Shown here: one piece after another, positions 12,301 to 23,430 of the stretch
How the letters are laid out: each line of letters begins with the position of its first letter
Position numbering within the stretch: position 1 is the first letter of the stretch
Assembly: GCA_035048815.1 (NCBI GenBank)
Contig: JAUCBN010000006.1
Location: 22,087,001-22,151,000, forward strand
Reading direction: 5' to 3'
DNA from: Abelmoschus esculentus
Taxonomy: Eukaryota > Streptophyta > Magnoliopsida > Malvales > Malvaceae
DNA length: 64,000 bases
Program-made: the position numbers and the translations under genes
Notes under the pieces: model-generated
What the model was told of the DNA's origin: nothing
The model's input: only the letters and a program-made list of their open reading frames with translations
Databases searched by the model: none

Positions 12301-13791
12301 GAGAACCACATACGCTTTCAAAACTTCTGTTGCTGCTGTCTGCACACTGGAAATCAATTTTGGCAAACCATTATTGGCAAGAAAGTCGGCACTTGCCAGA
12401 AATTTTTGCTGGTCATCCCTGTCAATGAGATCAGCATCCTCCTGCATGAAAGATACAAAGACCATGTTCAGAGAATAAGATAAACATGAATGTATACATT
12501 TTCAAAAGTACAAGCCCAAGTCATGATCATTCCACCTCAATAAATCAGCTTATTAAAGAAAAAAAACATCAAAAAGAGATACTCTGTTTCTAAAACAATA
12601 GAGACAAGGTATATCCATTAAAAGTAAGAAACTTAGACTTAATATACCATCAATAGTTTCACCATATGAAGAGGTAAAAGACATAATTCGGTATGGTTTC
12701 ACAAATCATTCGCAGTTAACAATTTATGAATTATACATATTATCAACCATTATGGATAAAAATGTAGTGCTCTTACAAGTAAATGCGAGCTTCCAAGACC
12801 ACGTGCAGTATCAATGTATAAATGTCTTCCAAGAATGTTGACTTGAACTCTAATGTATAAGCTGAGAATTGTTACCGCCCATATTGACACCACCATTCTG
12901 GTAAAACCTGGAAAAAATCAAACCAGCTATCAATTTGAAAATATTAGATACATCGTCATTGCACAAGAACTAGCAATTCATAAAATCCAGAGCAGCAGAA
13001 CACTATGAAAACAGTAGACAAAAGCATCATACTTAAAATTTTGAGTCTATCCCATAAGTCAAGTTTCTCTGAAGAAGACAAACTGTTGGGCTGATCCTTC
13101 CCTTTCATCAGTCTATCCGTAAGATGTGAAAGGTTCAAATCTTCATCTATCCGACAACTTAAATAGTGCATCGCATGAGGCAATGTTGTTGTATCGGCAA
13201 TTCGTTGAATGTTCTCAAAATGGACTTGCATTCTGTCAAAGTTATAAAAACCAGAAAAATATAAGAACCAATAGAGTGATTTGTTTCACAAAGATCATAA
13301 CAGTTTTGCTCAGTCTTACTGGGCTTTAATGGATTCATCGTTTTCCCTCTCTCTTGCAAGTTGCCTTTCCAAATCAGTAAGCCTACGTTTGTGAGCATCA
13401 TATAGCTTATACAACAAATAACCACTTCCTAAAACACCTGCTGTAACCAAAACCTTCCTCCTATGCCTTCTCCAAAGATCCCTACATGCACAAAAAAAAT
13501 GCACTAACTTATTAATAAGCAATTCAAGCTCTAAAACAAATTAGAAAAAATATCCTAAACCCAATATTAAAACTGAAGCAAAGCAAAGTATAAAGTAGCA
13601 ATTAAATGAAAACAGCAGAAAACTAGCAAGCGACACATACTAAGCAGAATAATAGCGAATGCAACTGACCCCCCCAAAAATGTAATTGGATCACAAAACA
13701 ATCTACGCAGCAGAAAACCCAGATATAGAATCGAATGAAACAAACAATTAAAGAGGGAAAGGAAAAGAAAATCAGACCTTAAATAAAGCAT
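9342..13791 (-). CDS. PEX3: Peroxisome biogenesis protein 3 (PEX3, 374 aa)
   Basis: PEX3 is the peroxisomal membrane receptor that docks PEX19 and inserts peroxisomal membrane proteins. Seven coding exons close in frame: 13791..13778, 13481..13320, 13232..13033, 12907..12777, 12441..12314, 10987..10760 and 9603..9342 (1125 nt). The protein starts MLYLRDLWRRHRRK, a short basic N-terminus before a hydrophobic segment at about residues 15-32 (VLVTAGVLGSGYLLYKLY). It continues with LERQLARERENDE, ENIQRIADTTTLPHAMHYL, VQVNILGRHLYIDTARGLGS, the SADFLA-NGLP block and a C-terminal LFFTLLYSSM. The order and length match plant PEX3. Exon 1 carries only 14 coding bases, and intron 5 (about 1.3 kb) is the longest. 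The ATG at 13791-13789 was chosen because it splices in frame to RDLWRRH. Confidence 0.95.
11438..11645. repeat. Imperfect direct repeat inside PEX3 intron 5
   Basis: The sequence aaataataattatat followed by atagttgtat occurs at about 11440-11470 and again at about 11594-11623, roughly 150 bp apart. It is AT-rich and may be a local duplication or chance. Its effect on PEX3 splicing is unknown. Confidence 0.35.
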
Positions 13792-15635
13792 ATTTGCTGC
13801 TATCAGCTATCGAAGCGAGACATCCATTTGGAATAAAGTAAATATGCAAAGGGGGAACCCAAAAAGAAAATAAACCCTACACTGGATATAAGATAAACAA
13901 GGGAAATCTTTAAAAACTAGAGACGAAATATATAAAATCTTCTCGCCGATGGGTGACGGGAAAAGGCTTGCACAAAGATACACAGACCCTTGAGAAAATA
14001 AAACAAATTATGGTTATTTCCCACTTCCCAGACGAGGGTTTATTAGAGAAAAAGAAGAATTTCGTCAACGAAGTGCAGCCAAAATGCTCATTGATTTGAT
14101 TTCTGGAGAAATAGAAGAATTTAGGGTACCCAACTAATTAGAGGTGTCGTAGTTAGGTTCTAGAAATCTTCATTTTAATGAAAAATAATAATAATTAAAG
14201 AAATATAAAAGATAACCGGGTTCTATATCGATATTTAAAATCGCCGCAACAGTTTTATTGCAGTGATTCTAATCCCTAAACCTAAATATTAAACCATAAT
14301 TTATAATACCTAAATGTTAAACCTAAACTCTAATCCCTAAATATTAAATAATAAATCTTAATCTTAAACTCAAATCTTAAAATATTAAATTTTAGACCCT
14401 AAATTCTAATCTTATCTAAGCCATAAACTTTTGAACCCTAAAAGATACTCAAACGCTAATTCCTAAATTTAAAAATCTTAAATAAACCCTAAACTCAAAC
14501 CCTAAATTTTAAACCTTAAACCCAACGCTAAATCTTAAACAATAAACCTTAAATTTATTTAAAAATTTTAAATTATAATGAAAATTCATTTTATAAGCCT
14601 AAACCCTAAATGATAAACTATACAATCATTTAATAAACTATAAAGTCAGGTTAAGTTGAATTTAGTATAAAAATTCCTCAACCAGACCAATACAATATAT
14701 TTTTATTATATTTTATATTTTATTTTTTTGTTAAAATGAAGTTAATCAGATTTTTTATTAAAATATTAAGATCGAAGTTCAAAGACAAAGAAACAACTCT
14801 TATACTTTATTACTACAATAAATAGATAATAGATTCGAATCTACTATAAATAATAATTAAAATATTTAAATTTACTATATCTAAAATTCACCCTAAAAAA
14901 TATAAATATTCAAATCCACATCATCCATATCACCCTTAGCCTTAAAGGTATCTAAGAGCTAGGCCAAAGATATATGATGATTTTTTTTGAACTTTTGATT
15001 TTTTCAAAGTTCTATCTCGACTAATTTATATAATCTATATCATACATTTGATTAATCTGCATAATCTTTGTCATACATTTAATTTTAATAGTTGAGTTTT
15101 TCAATAGAGATTTTATACATATATAAGACCTCAAGTTCAAGACCTATTCAAGCGATATTAAGATACATGTCCCTTAGACTAACCCAAAGATTGATGATTT
15201 TTACCAATAAAATTTATCTGTATGATAAATAATTTGATATCGTTTATATATGTTTCGAATTCGAATCAAAATCAAGAACGTTAGAAATGAAGTATGAATA
15301 AGTCAATTTGGCATGGTATCCATCTTTGTTGGGAGATGCGACAATTCATGAATATCTCGTGAATTTCATTAGTCTCTCAACTTTTCCCCCAACCATGCCA
15401 CCAAGTTGATGGCCATTTTTGCTCAAATCCTGTCCTTACAAGACAAGGCAGCGCAGAGTCAGGCACATGTTAAATAGGTCCACATTTGGAATTTGCTGGA
15501 TTTTTGAACTCAAGATTCTTAGATATTAATGGAGAAACCCGTAAAATTCACAGATCTAACTCACTGCAAGCTAACTGAAACAGAATTTTACAGCGTCCAA
15601 CACCATCACCAACAACAAGAAGCCATACTAATGCC
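13792..15635. other. PEX3 upstream region and spacer to the GPI-protein gene
   Basis: The first few hundred bases should hold the PEX3 promoter and 5' leader. From about 14270 to 14640 the sequence is rich in degenerate CCCTAAA-like units (ccctaaacctaaa, aaaccctaaa), a diffuse telomere-like low-complexity tract. The rest is AT-rich, and 15400-15540 has balanced base composition but no gene I recognise. Confidence 0.5.
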
Positions 15636-16856
15636 TTAACCGGACTTGTATGATGATACAACAAGGTGGATGAGCAAAACGCAAAGCGATAAAACCGCGA
15701 CACGACGGGATAGATTGAGGGTAACCGATGAGGATTGATCGAATATTTCGGAAGAATCGACAGGAAGCGGCATCCCATCGCTGTTAAGAGTGCAGGAAGA
15801 AGGGCTTGAACCGTCATCGCTCATCATCATCGCTCGCAAAACTGCGGACACTGTTCGAATGTATGCGGTTCGATTCTTTGCGAGCAGCCATGTGAGACCC
15901 ATCAGCTGACAATCTTTGCTCCGCATTCTGGTGGTCCTCTCCTCTGCATTTCTTGAGTTCGAAGTATCCTTCTTGTTGAGCTGCACCAACATTGGTTTCT
16001 CAGAAGAATATTAACAATGGAGGCTAATGGCTAATGGGTAGCTGCTCATTAAAGACAGGTTTGGTGTATGTTTTGAAATTGAACAACAGATTAAATAATT
16101 AGTACCAGACACATAAAAAAGGTATTAATCACTTTCCCAATTGGAAAAGAAGATGAAGAAAACCCTAATTAGATCAAATTAAGTTACCGAATGAAGGTTT
16201 TTCAAGCACTTGTTGCATCCCCCAAGACCAGGGAATCCATTAACATTGTTGCTGCTGCTCAGGCAATTTCTTTCCAATTTCTCCACATTGTCATCTCCGA
16301 CAAGGTTCCCATTTTGGTCGATCGAGAAAGAATCCGGGCAAGTGAACGGGTGAAGCCGGATGCCACAGTAGCAATACACCGCATCACACGTCTCGTTCGG
16401 CTTAACCAACTCGACTCCTCTCAGTTTCAGAGCTTTCCCTAAATCATCAACACACGTTTCCGAGTCATCCGGCAGCAACGGCATGTCATACGATGGGGTA
16501 CGGCCCATAACCGCCGGTGCTACTCTCCCGGCTCTACCGAGTGCGGTGGAGGAGTAGGCGGCGTAAAGCCATGCCGCGAGCACAGGGCAGCATCGGCTGC
16601 GGTGGAGCTGCCCCGTGACCTCGTTACTTTTCTTAGTGCCGCATGCGTTTTTTATGCTGTGGAACAGTTCTTCCGGTAGGTCGAGTGGGCAACCGACGAT
16701 ATTGGATTGCTCTGGAAATGCAGGGATTGTTGCAGGCGGCGACGAGGATGTTAGAGGAAGGGGTTGGATGCTTGGCGTTTCGGGGCTGGAAATAGTAAGG
16801 GAAACGGGGGAAAGAAGGGTGAAGAAGAGGAAGAAATGGGAGGGATTTAGCGACAT
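15636..16856 (-). CDS. GPI-anchored SPARK-type protein, At4g28100-like (337 aa)
   Basis: Matches the plant family of uncharacterised GPI-anchored proteins represented by At4g28100. Two exons, 16856..16188 and 15980..15636, join in phase 0 (TCG|GTAAC donor, GTGCAG acceptor). Residues 1-23 are a signal peptide, followed by a Ser/Pro/Thr-rich linker. The Cys-rich extracellular module has Cys-56, Cys-72 and the pair Cys-89/Cys-90 in RSRCCPVLAAWLYAAYSST, a SPARK-domain hallmark, then further cysteines in CDAVYCYCGIRLHPFTC and GLGGCNKCL. The C-terminus has a polar, flexible Ser-rich stretch and a hydrophobic tail (VAVLSLCVLLIHLVV), the layout of a GPI-attachment signal. It probably sits on the outer face of the plasma membrane; its ligand and role are unknown. 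Confidence 0.88.
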
Positions 16857-17243
16857 TGATGTCGGCGGAGGGAAAGGGTGGCTCGGAAGAGAAAAGTGGT
16901 GGCGCGACTGGTTTTGGTTTTGGGTTGATTGAAATATAAAGCCGGGGGAAGTGATACTGGCGGTGGTGGGGTATTGGAGTTGGGATAGAAGAAAGCAAGA
17001 AATGGGAAAGAAATTAACAGACGTGGGATTTGGAAATAATTTGGCAGTTTGCTACCTCTGCTATTATTGATTTATTCACTTAAAAAATACTACCCATATT
17101 GGAATCTGTTGTATTTTTTTTCCCGTATGAGATCTTGTAATATTCTATAATAATAATTAGGCTCGTAAATAAAACGAAATATATCATAAATTATTTTAAT
17201 TTATTTAAATTAAAATTTAGTTAATATCTAATTTATACGAGTT

Positions 17244-17403
17244 ATGTAGCTCAAGTAGTTAAAGAAACAGTTATTCTTTTTAGAGGTTATAGGTTCGAGC
17301 ATCAATGACTTTAGTAAAGTGATTGAGTAATCAACGTCAAATGGTGAAGAATCTATTCTAAAACAGATACTACAGTAATCATTATTTAACTTATTCAAAA
17401 AAT
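17244..17403 (+). mobile_element. tRNA-derived SINE, copy B
   Basis: The A box is tgtagctcaagtagttaaag, which closely resembles a tRNA D-arm. The B box is aggttcgagcatc. The body has aaagtgattgagtaatcaac, caaatggtgaaga and actacagtaatcatta. This is the copy with the best-preserved tRNA-like head. Confidence 0.75.
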
Positions 17404-18977
17404 AAGGTAATATTTAATTTTATTAGATTAGATTTAAATTTTTAACAAGTTGAGTTAAATTATTTAATACTCCTGTTTGAAAAATTCAATCTACTCAAAA
17501 ATATAATATATATATTTTAATTTTTAAAATTAAAATCTAAATTTTTAACATAAAACTCTAGAACATAAACCTTAAACATAAATCTTAAACCATAAAATCT
17601 AATTCTTAAGTTCTAAATCTATCGACCGAAATCTTTAAAACCTAAATTAACACTCTAAATTCTAAAATTAACAAGCTTGTGTAAACTTGTGTATCCAAAA
17701 AAATACTAATAAGGTCTTAAATGAGACGAGACAGATCGCGAGTTACTCGAGTCTGATTTAATCAAAACTCGATCAATACTCGTCTCGATTGAACTCGACT
17801 CAAGCTTGAATTTGGCTCGAGTTCTTACGAACTGACTCAAATCGAATCGAGTTCAGATCATTTAGACTCGTTAAAATCTACTCATATTCAAATTTAACTC
17901 AAATTTTAACGAATCAAGTCGAATTCAGTATTATTCGTGCTCAACTCGGCTCATTTAATAACAACACACTAAGGATTAGATAATAAAAAGATAAAAGTTA
18001 TTTAATTTTAAAATTAATTAAGGTTTAATAAGTATTTAATTTAAAATTTAAAATTTAAAATTGACAAATTTTAAGGTTTGTTTGATTCTAGAGAATAGTT
18101 TTTTATTTTCTTAAAAAATAAAAAACGGTGAAAAACATGACTGGTTGAAAAAATAAAAGTAGTTTTTAAAAATGAAAGAATATTATCATTAAAAATGTTT
18201 AGAAATGTGAAAAAAATATGATATTAGGATTAATTAAAAACCTTTAATTTATTTTTTTTCTTTTACCAAACACATCGAATTGATAATTGAATGTTTTGGT
18301 GAGATATAAAGGGGGTATGGTAAAATTATAAAGACCATTATAAGTGTGTCCTATTTTTTTATATATATTTTATAATATATAATATTTTTATTAATTTTTA
18401 TGAACGAGATGAGTGTATCAAATTTTTTATTAAAATATTAAGATTAAATTCAGATTAGATTATAATTTTTATTATATCAAATCAATAAAATATATATTAA
18501 GCTCGAATGAAACATGACAAATATTTTAAATTTTGAGTTATAATGAGAAAAAATATAGTACGTTACCATCACTAACTGATGATATTGTCAAACAGTGGAA
18601 TTACCATCTTGTACATGACAATAGAATATTTAAAAAAATAAAAAATAAAACTCCACGAATTGATCAAGAAACTATCATGATTTATACGTGAAGTCTTTTA
18701 TTATTTTTTTTTACCAAATCGTGAAGTCTTTTAAATTATACCTACAATATCTGAGATAAATTAATTCAATGTATAAATATGTCTGTATGGACGAAGATCA
18801 CGTGGATGGTGGCATATAGTGGTACGGCGCAGTTTAATTATAATTTCTTGTGTTTGCTTCCCTTTATTTCCTGGCCCCAGCTTAAGATAAAAACACAAGA
18901 GTATAGAATCCAAGAAGGGTTTAAAAAGAAAATTGTTGTTAATTTAAAATATTCGAATTCAAATCGTTTTATTTGTA

Positions 18978-19215
18978 TGTAGTGAGATTCTGGATAAATA
19001 CAATATGAGCGATCACATAAGGACACTAGAAAAGAAAAGTTTAAAATTTTGATAAACTATATTGATTAAATGATATTAATATCGAAATTCTACGTTATAA
19101 GTCCTAAATCTGATAATTGATTCTATAATCTTATTGATGATTCATACTTTTATTGTTTCTATAGAACTAGTGAAGTTCTGGACAAACGCAATAGAAATGA
19201 TCGCACAGAATCTTA
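18978..19215. repeat. Diverged direct duplication, spacing about 190 bp
   Basis: The block tagtgagattctggataaat-acaatatgagcgatcacat near 18978 recurs as tagtgaagttctggacaaac-gcaatagaaatgatcgcac near 19168. Both are non-coding. They could be the remains of a tandem array or of an old LTR-type insertion. Confidence 0.45.
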
Positions 19216-19373
19216 AAAAGGACAATTATTTTTAAGGGTCACAATTTTAGAACTAATAAAAATTACGAACAATTACTTCTAAGGGACGCATTTTAATAAA
19301 TTGCATAGAACCCCAAAATATTTGAACCGTCTCTATTTATAAGAGATATATATTATAAAAAACATGAACCATC

Positions 19374-19484
19374 TAGTCTCATCGGTTGAAAGAACAATTA
19401 TTGTTTTTGTAGGTCACGGGTTCGAACATCAATATTGTAACTAGAACATATACTACTGTAATCACTGTAGCTAAATCAAAAATA
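19374..19484 (+). mobile_element. tRNA-derived SINE, copy C, internally deleted
   Basis: The head (tagtctcatcggttgaaag, then cgggttcgaacatc) and the tail (tactactgtaatcactgta) are present, but the central gattgagtgatcaatgtcaa block is missing. The copy is therefore shorter than the others. Confidence 0.6.
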
Positions 19485-22400
19485 TACATTACTTTAAAGA
19501 TTCTAGTGTACAATTCATCGCCACTAGGGATTGTAAATTGTAAAGGAACCACTGGACTTTTATTTCTCTTGAGGGAACTTTGGATACTTGCACCTGCAAA
19601 TCTTGTACTAGTTTAACTTATCAAAATTTGTAAAAAATATTATTAAATGTTTACCGAGTTATTAAAAGATTATCGAATCATTAATTATAACCTATTATTA
19701 TCAATGATTATAATGTGTTAAATTAATATATCGTTTTTTTATCACTCTCGGTTCATTTTGGTCTTAAACTATTTTACTAATTTTTCACCTGAGTCCATAC
19801 TAAAGTTAGAAATCACTAACATGATTTCGTTCAGACAATATATCAAACAAATTATGTGTTGCTTTCTTGACTCTTTTATTAATTCTAAGTCATAATCTTA
19901 CATTTTAAATTTTAAATTATGACCCTTAAACCTTAAAAATATATACTATTGATAATTTTTTTAAATTTAGTCTTAGACCCTAACTTTAAACTTAATCATA
20001 AATTTAACTTTTCAGTATAAAGGATAAATAAGATCTCCATAAGTGAAATGTTGCCGAAGTTTATAATCTAAAGTTTGGTTTGAAATTGGATTGGTGGTTC
20101 TCTAAAATAGAAGTCTTATTCAGTTAGATTTACAATTTAATAAATTTTAGGACATATAATTACAATTAAATTTTTAAATTTAGTTAAAAAATTAATTCAA
20201 TCCCTTTATCATATTATCATACTATTACTTTTTAAGTAATCACTTTTAATCTAGAAGATATAGAGCGTCAAAAATCACTTTTTCATTATAGAACAAACCC
20301 TATTTTGCTCACCAAGGCTTTCATGTGATTAAAAGAAGAAATAAAGGCTGAAAGGGGATTATGGCCTGTTGGGTCGATAAGAAGTCTTGTCTTGTCCGGT
20401 TGATTGGCCTGTTATGATTCCTCCGGGCCTGAAGACTTCTACTCTTGTCAGAAAAATCTTAGATTCTTCTACTCTTGATTTAATAGTTGAAGTTTAATTG
20501 TCATAAAGTAACTTTGTTAAATTGGTTTATGTTGACTTTTTCAATAAAAAAATGCTCATATAATCGACAGGGATAAACAAAATTCAACTCGATTCGAAAT
20601 TTCTCGAATAACTCGACTTGATTCGAGGCGAAAATACTCGACTCGTTTTAACTTGAATCGAAATTTTATAGACTCGACTCGAAAAAATTTCAAATAAAGT
20701 TCGAGTTGTAAAATAAAAATTTAAATAACTCAAATTTTTTAGTAATTAAAGGATTAATTTTCAAGTCTGAGACGAATCTCTCAATTTTCTATGATATTAT
20801 TGATATAAAAATATAAAGAAATATTTTTATATATTAATATATATATATGCATATCTTATATGATTAGAAAAAATCGTTTAAATTGAAATTAAATCATACA
20901 ATAACATGATAAATAATTACAATTGAATATTTATAGAAACTTGAAAATTCGATTCGAATCAACTCAACTCAAATTTCTTAAACTCGACTCGAACCAAAAA
21001 ATTTTAAATAAAATTTGAGTTATAAAATATGAATTATCAACTCAAATAACTCAAAAAAATTTTGATTTGACTTGATCGAATACTCACCTCTAACGGCTGG
21101 CGTTACGCTCATGGAAAGCTAAATAAAAATAAAAAATATATTTATATGTTGATTTTAGATCGTAAAGTCTTCCGCGCTATTGGGGGTGGGTGGGTGGGAG
21201 TGAATTTTGTTATTTGCATGGCTTTAACGTGCTTTGGAATGGGTCAAATGGAAAAAAATAATAAACTACGGTGATATTTATTTTAAAATATAACTTCGAC
21301 TATTAAATATTGATTCTTAATTATTGTATTGTAAATATTGATATTCAAACTGTAATATTCAGAAACAATAATCGTTCTTTTAATTATTAAGGTAAGATAA
21401 TTCGTGTAAATGAACAATTTTTTAAAGAAAGTTTTTCAAGGGTATTAACGACCATATTTCAATTATTAAATAAAAACATAGAAATTAACTCTTGAAATTA
21501 AAGTAAAAGAACTAATTTTGAAAGAACTATGAGTATAGGGAGTAAAAGAGTAATTGTACCAAATATTTATAGCTTTTTTTTTTTTCTATTGAACAAGCTA
21601 CACTCAAATTCTGTGTTTGAAATTAAAATATTATTACAAATAGGTTATTAGTCATAAAGATTGGTTTAATGATAGTTTTAGTCTTTTTAAACTTATAGTC
21701 TATTAATTTGCTTTTAATTTGAAACTATTTAAACATATTTAAAAATTTCATAAATTTAATATTTGTTATTTTCTTAAATTGTATATTTCTCTCTCATAAA
21801 TGTATATTATTTTCATGGTATAAGAACGATTAACAATAACTTATTTTATTTATGGTTGAATTTTTTTTTCCAACAATTGTTTTAACTTGATGATATCGAA
21901 TTTTTTGACAATATCACTAAAAAACTAAATTGATAAAAAAATTAATATAAAAAATTAATTTTATTTAATTAATATAATTAACATATAAAAGAAGATGGCA
22001 AAATCCAAATAAATTGAAAAAATATTGGTCCAAAAGGTAAAATATCCATTATTTTTTAATATAAGAAAACTGGGGCATAACCCTAACTACGCTACGCCTT
22101 CGTCCTTGACTTTAGGACAAGAAATATTATTATATTAGGTGACATAATTGTAATAATATTTTAATTAAATAATATATTTACAATTTTTATACAAATAACA
22201 TATTTATTACTAAATTAATAACTAAATGACCTATGTGTAATCTAACATTTCTTTCTTTTCATTGGCTAAAATTTCATACCAACGACAGTTGCAACAACTT
22301 TTGGCTTTTAAGAACAGAAGCTGACAAAACCAAATTCACATGAAAAAATAACCCAAAATGAAAAGGAAAATGAAAAGCTAGAAAGGAAAAGAAAAGCAGT

Positions 22401-23430
22401 ATAGTATTTTTCATTCCCTATCGAGTCTTTCAAGTTGTTGGTTCAATATTATTCTATTTACCACAAAATTCCAAGTCAGACGCCACCTTCCAAGTTGTAA
22501 GCAGCGTTTGGGGACTCCAAGAATATAGAGAGAGAAAGTGAAAGGTTTTAGAATGAGAAGGTAAACGTTGGTGGGGGAAAGTATTTGGACTAATCAGAGG
22601 AGATGAAAGAAGGAAAGAAAGGGAAGTGTTTACCTCCAAAACTCTAGTTTTTGTCAATAATAGGTTGATTTAATGAAATGAGATACTATATCTTTAAATA
22701 AAATTTATATTTTAGATTCTTTTAAGTGAAGGTATAAGTTTAAATTTTGATATTATAAAAGTTAGATTTTAATAAATCGGATATAGATGATTAAAAAAAC
22801 TCTAAACTTTCTTTTGGGACCTTGGAAATCCTTGTTGGCTGTTGATATTTTGTTTTTTTTCTTGGGAGGTCCTACAATCCCACTTGTTGGTCTTTGCAGC
22901 TTCTCTCTCTGCCCTCAGTTTAGTGCTTACCTTCATTTGTTTTTAAATATATTATTTCCAAAACTACTCCTTTTTCTATGCTTTCTTATCTAACATCTAT
23001 ATCCGAAAGAAAGTTCATTCCTTTACTTAATCTGGGTGTTGAAATTTTGTTGTTGTTGAAGGTGAATGAAACTGTTGGTCCCTTGTATGATATTAAACTC
23101 TTTTTCTGCTGGATTTCTTTGTATGAAGAAAGTAGGGTGTTTCTTTTGAGCTGAATCATCTGGGTTTTGATATTTGACTAACTTTGCTGGGGATCTCTTT
23201 GAAAGTATCGTAGTTTTGGGGGTTGGATTTGATAGATTGATTTTTTGGATAGCTTGAGAGGTGGAAGGTAAATTGGAAAAAAAAAAAGGTTTTCTCCTTT
23301 TTTGTTTATAGTTTGTTTTTGGATGTGTTTGAACCTAGATTTCAATTCATGCTTGATCCAAGACAATGGAGATGTTTATGGCCAGATTTTTATTTCTTTA
23401 GCATTGGATGCTATATCTTGGTGAAATAAT

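Larger units (their letters stand above)
16857..23430. other. Long spacer upstream of the Raf-like kinase
   Basis: The largest gene-poor stretch of the left half. It holds SINE copies at 17244-17403 and 19374-19484, a diverged direct duplication at about 18978-19215, and two stretches of Ser/Arg-codon-like 'actcgactcgaat' low-complexity DNA (about 17700-17960 and 20570-21090), the second ending in CACCTCTA like a decayed hAT terminus. The kinase promoter and leader are expected within 22.3-23.4 kb, where the base composition shifts toward T-rich leader sequence. No convincing coding region is present. Confidence 0.5.

Noticed and set aside
13316..13522. ATG start MLINKLVHFFCAC for PEX3
   Set aside because: The first residues come from intron sequence before a TGCATGTAG acceptor; the 14-nt exon at 13791-13778 gives the conserved N-terminus.
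14270..14640. CCCTAAA-like tract as an interstitial telomere
   Set aside because: Units are degenerate and irregular, with no perfect array; better described as low-complexity DNA.
16191..16932. Plus-strand open frames across the GPI-protein gene
   Set aside because: Antisense shadows of the GC-richer exon; the minus frame has the signal peptide, SPARK cysteines and GPI tail.
22454..22993. Small open frames before the Raf-like kinase
   Set aside because: Low-complexity, hydrophobic or Ser-rich translations without homology; more likely kinase promoter and leader.
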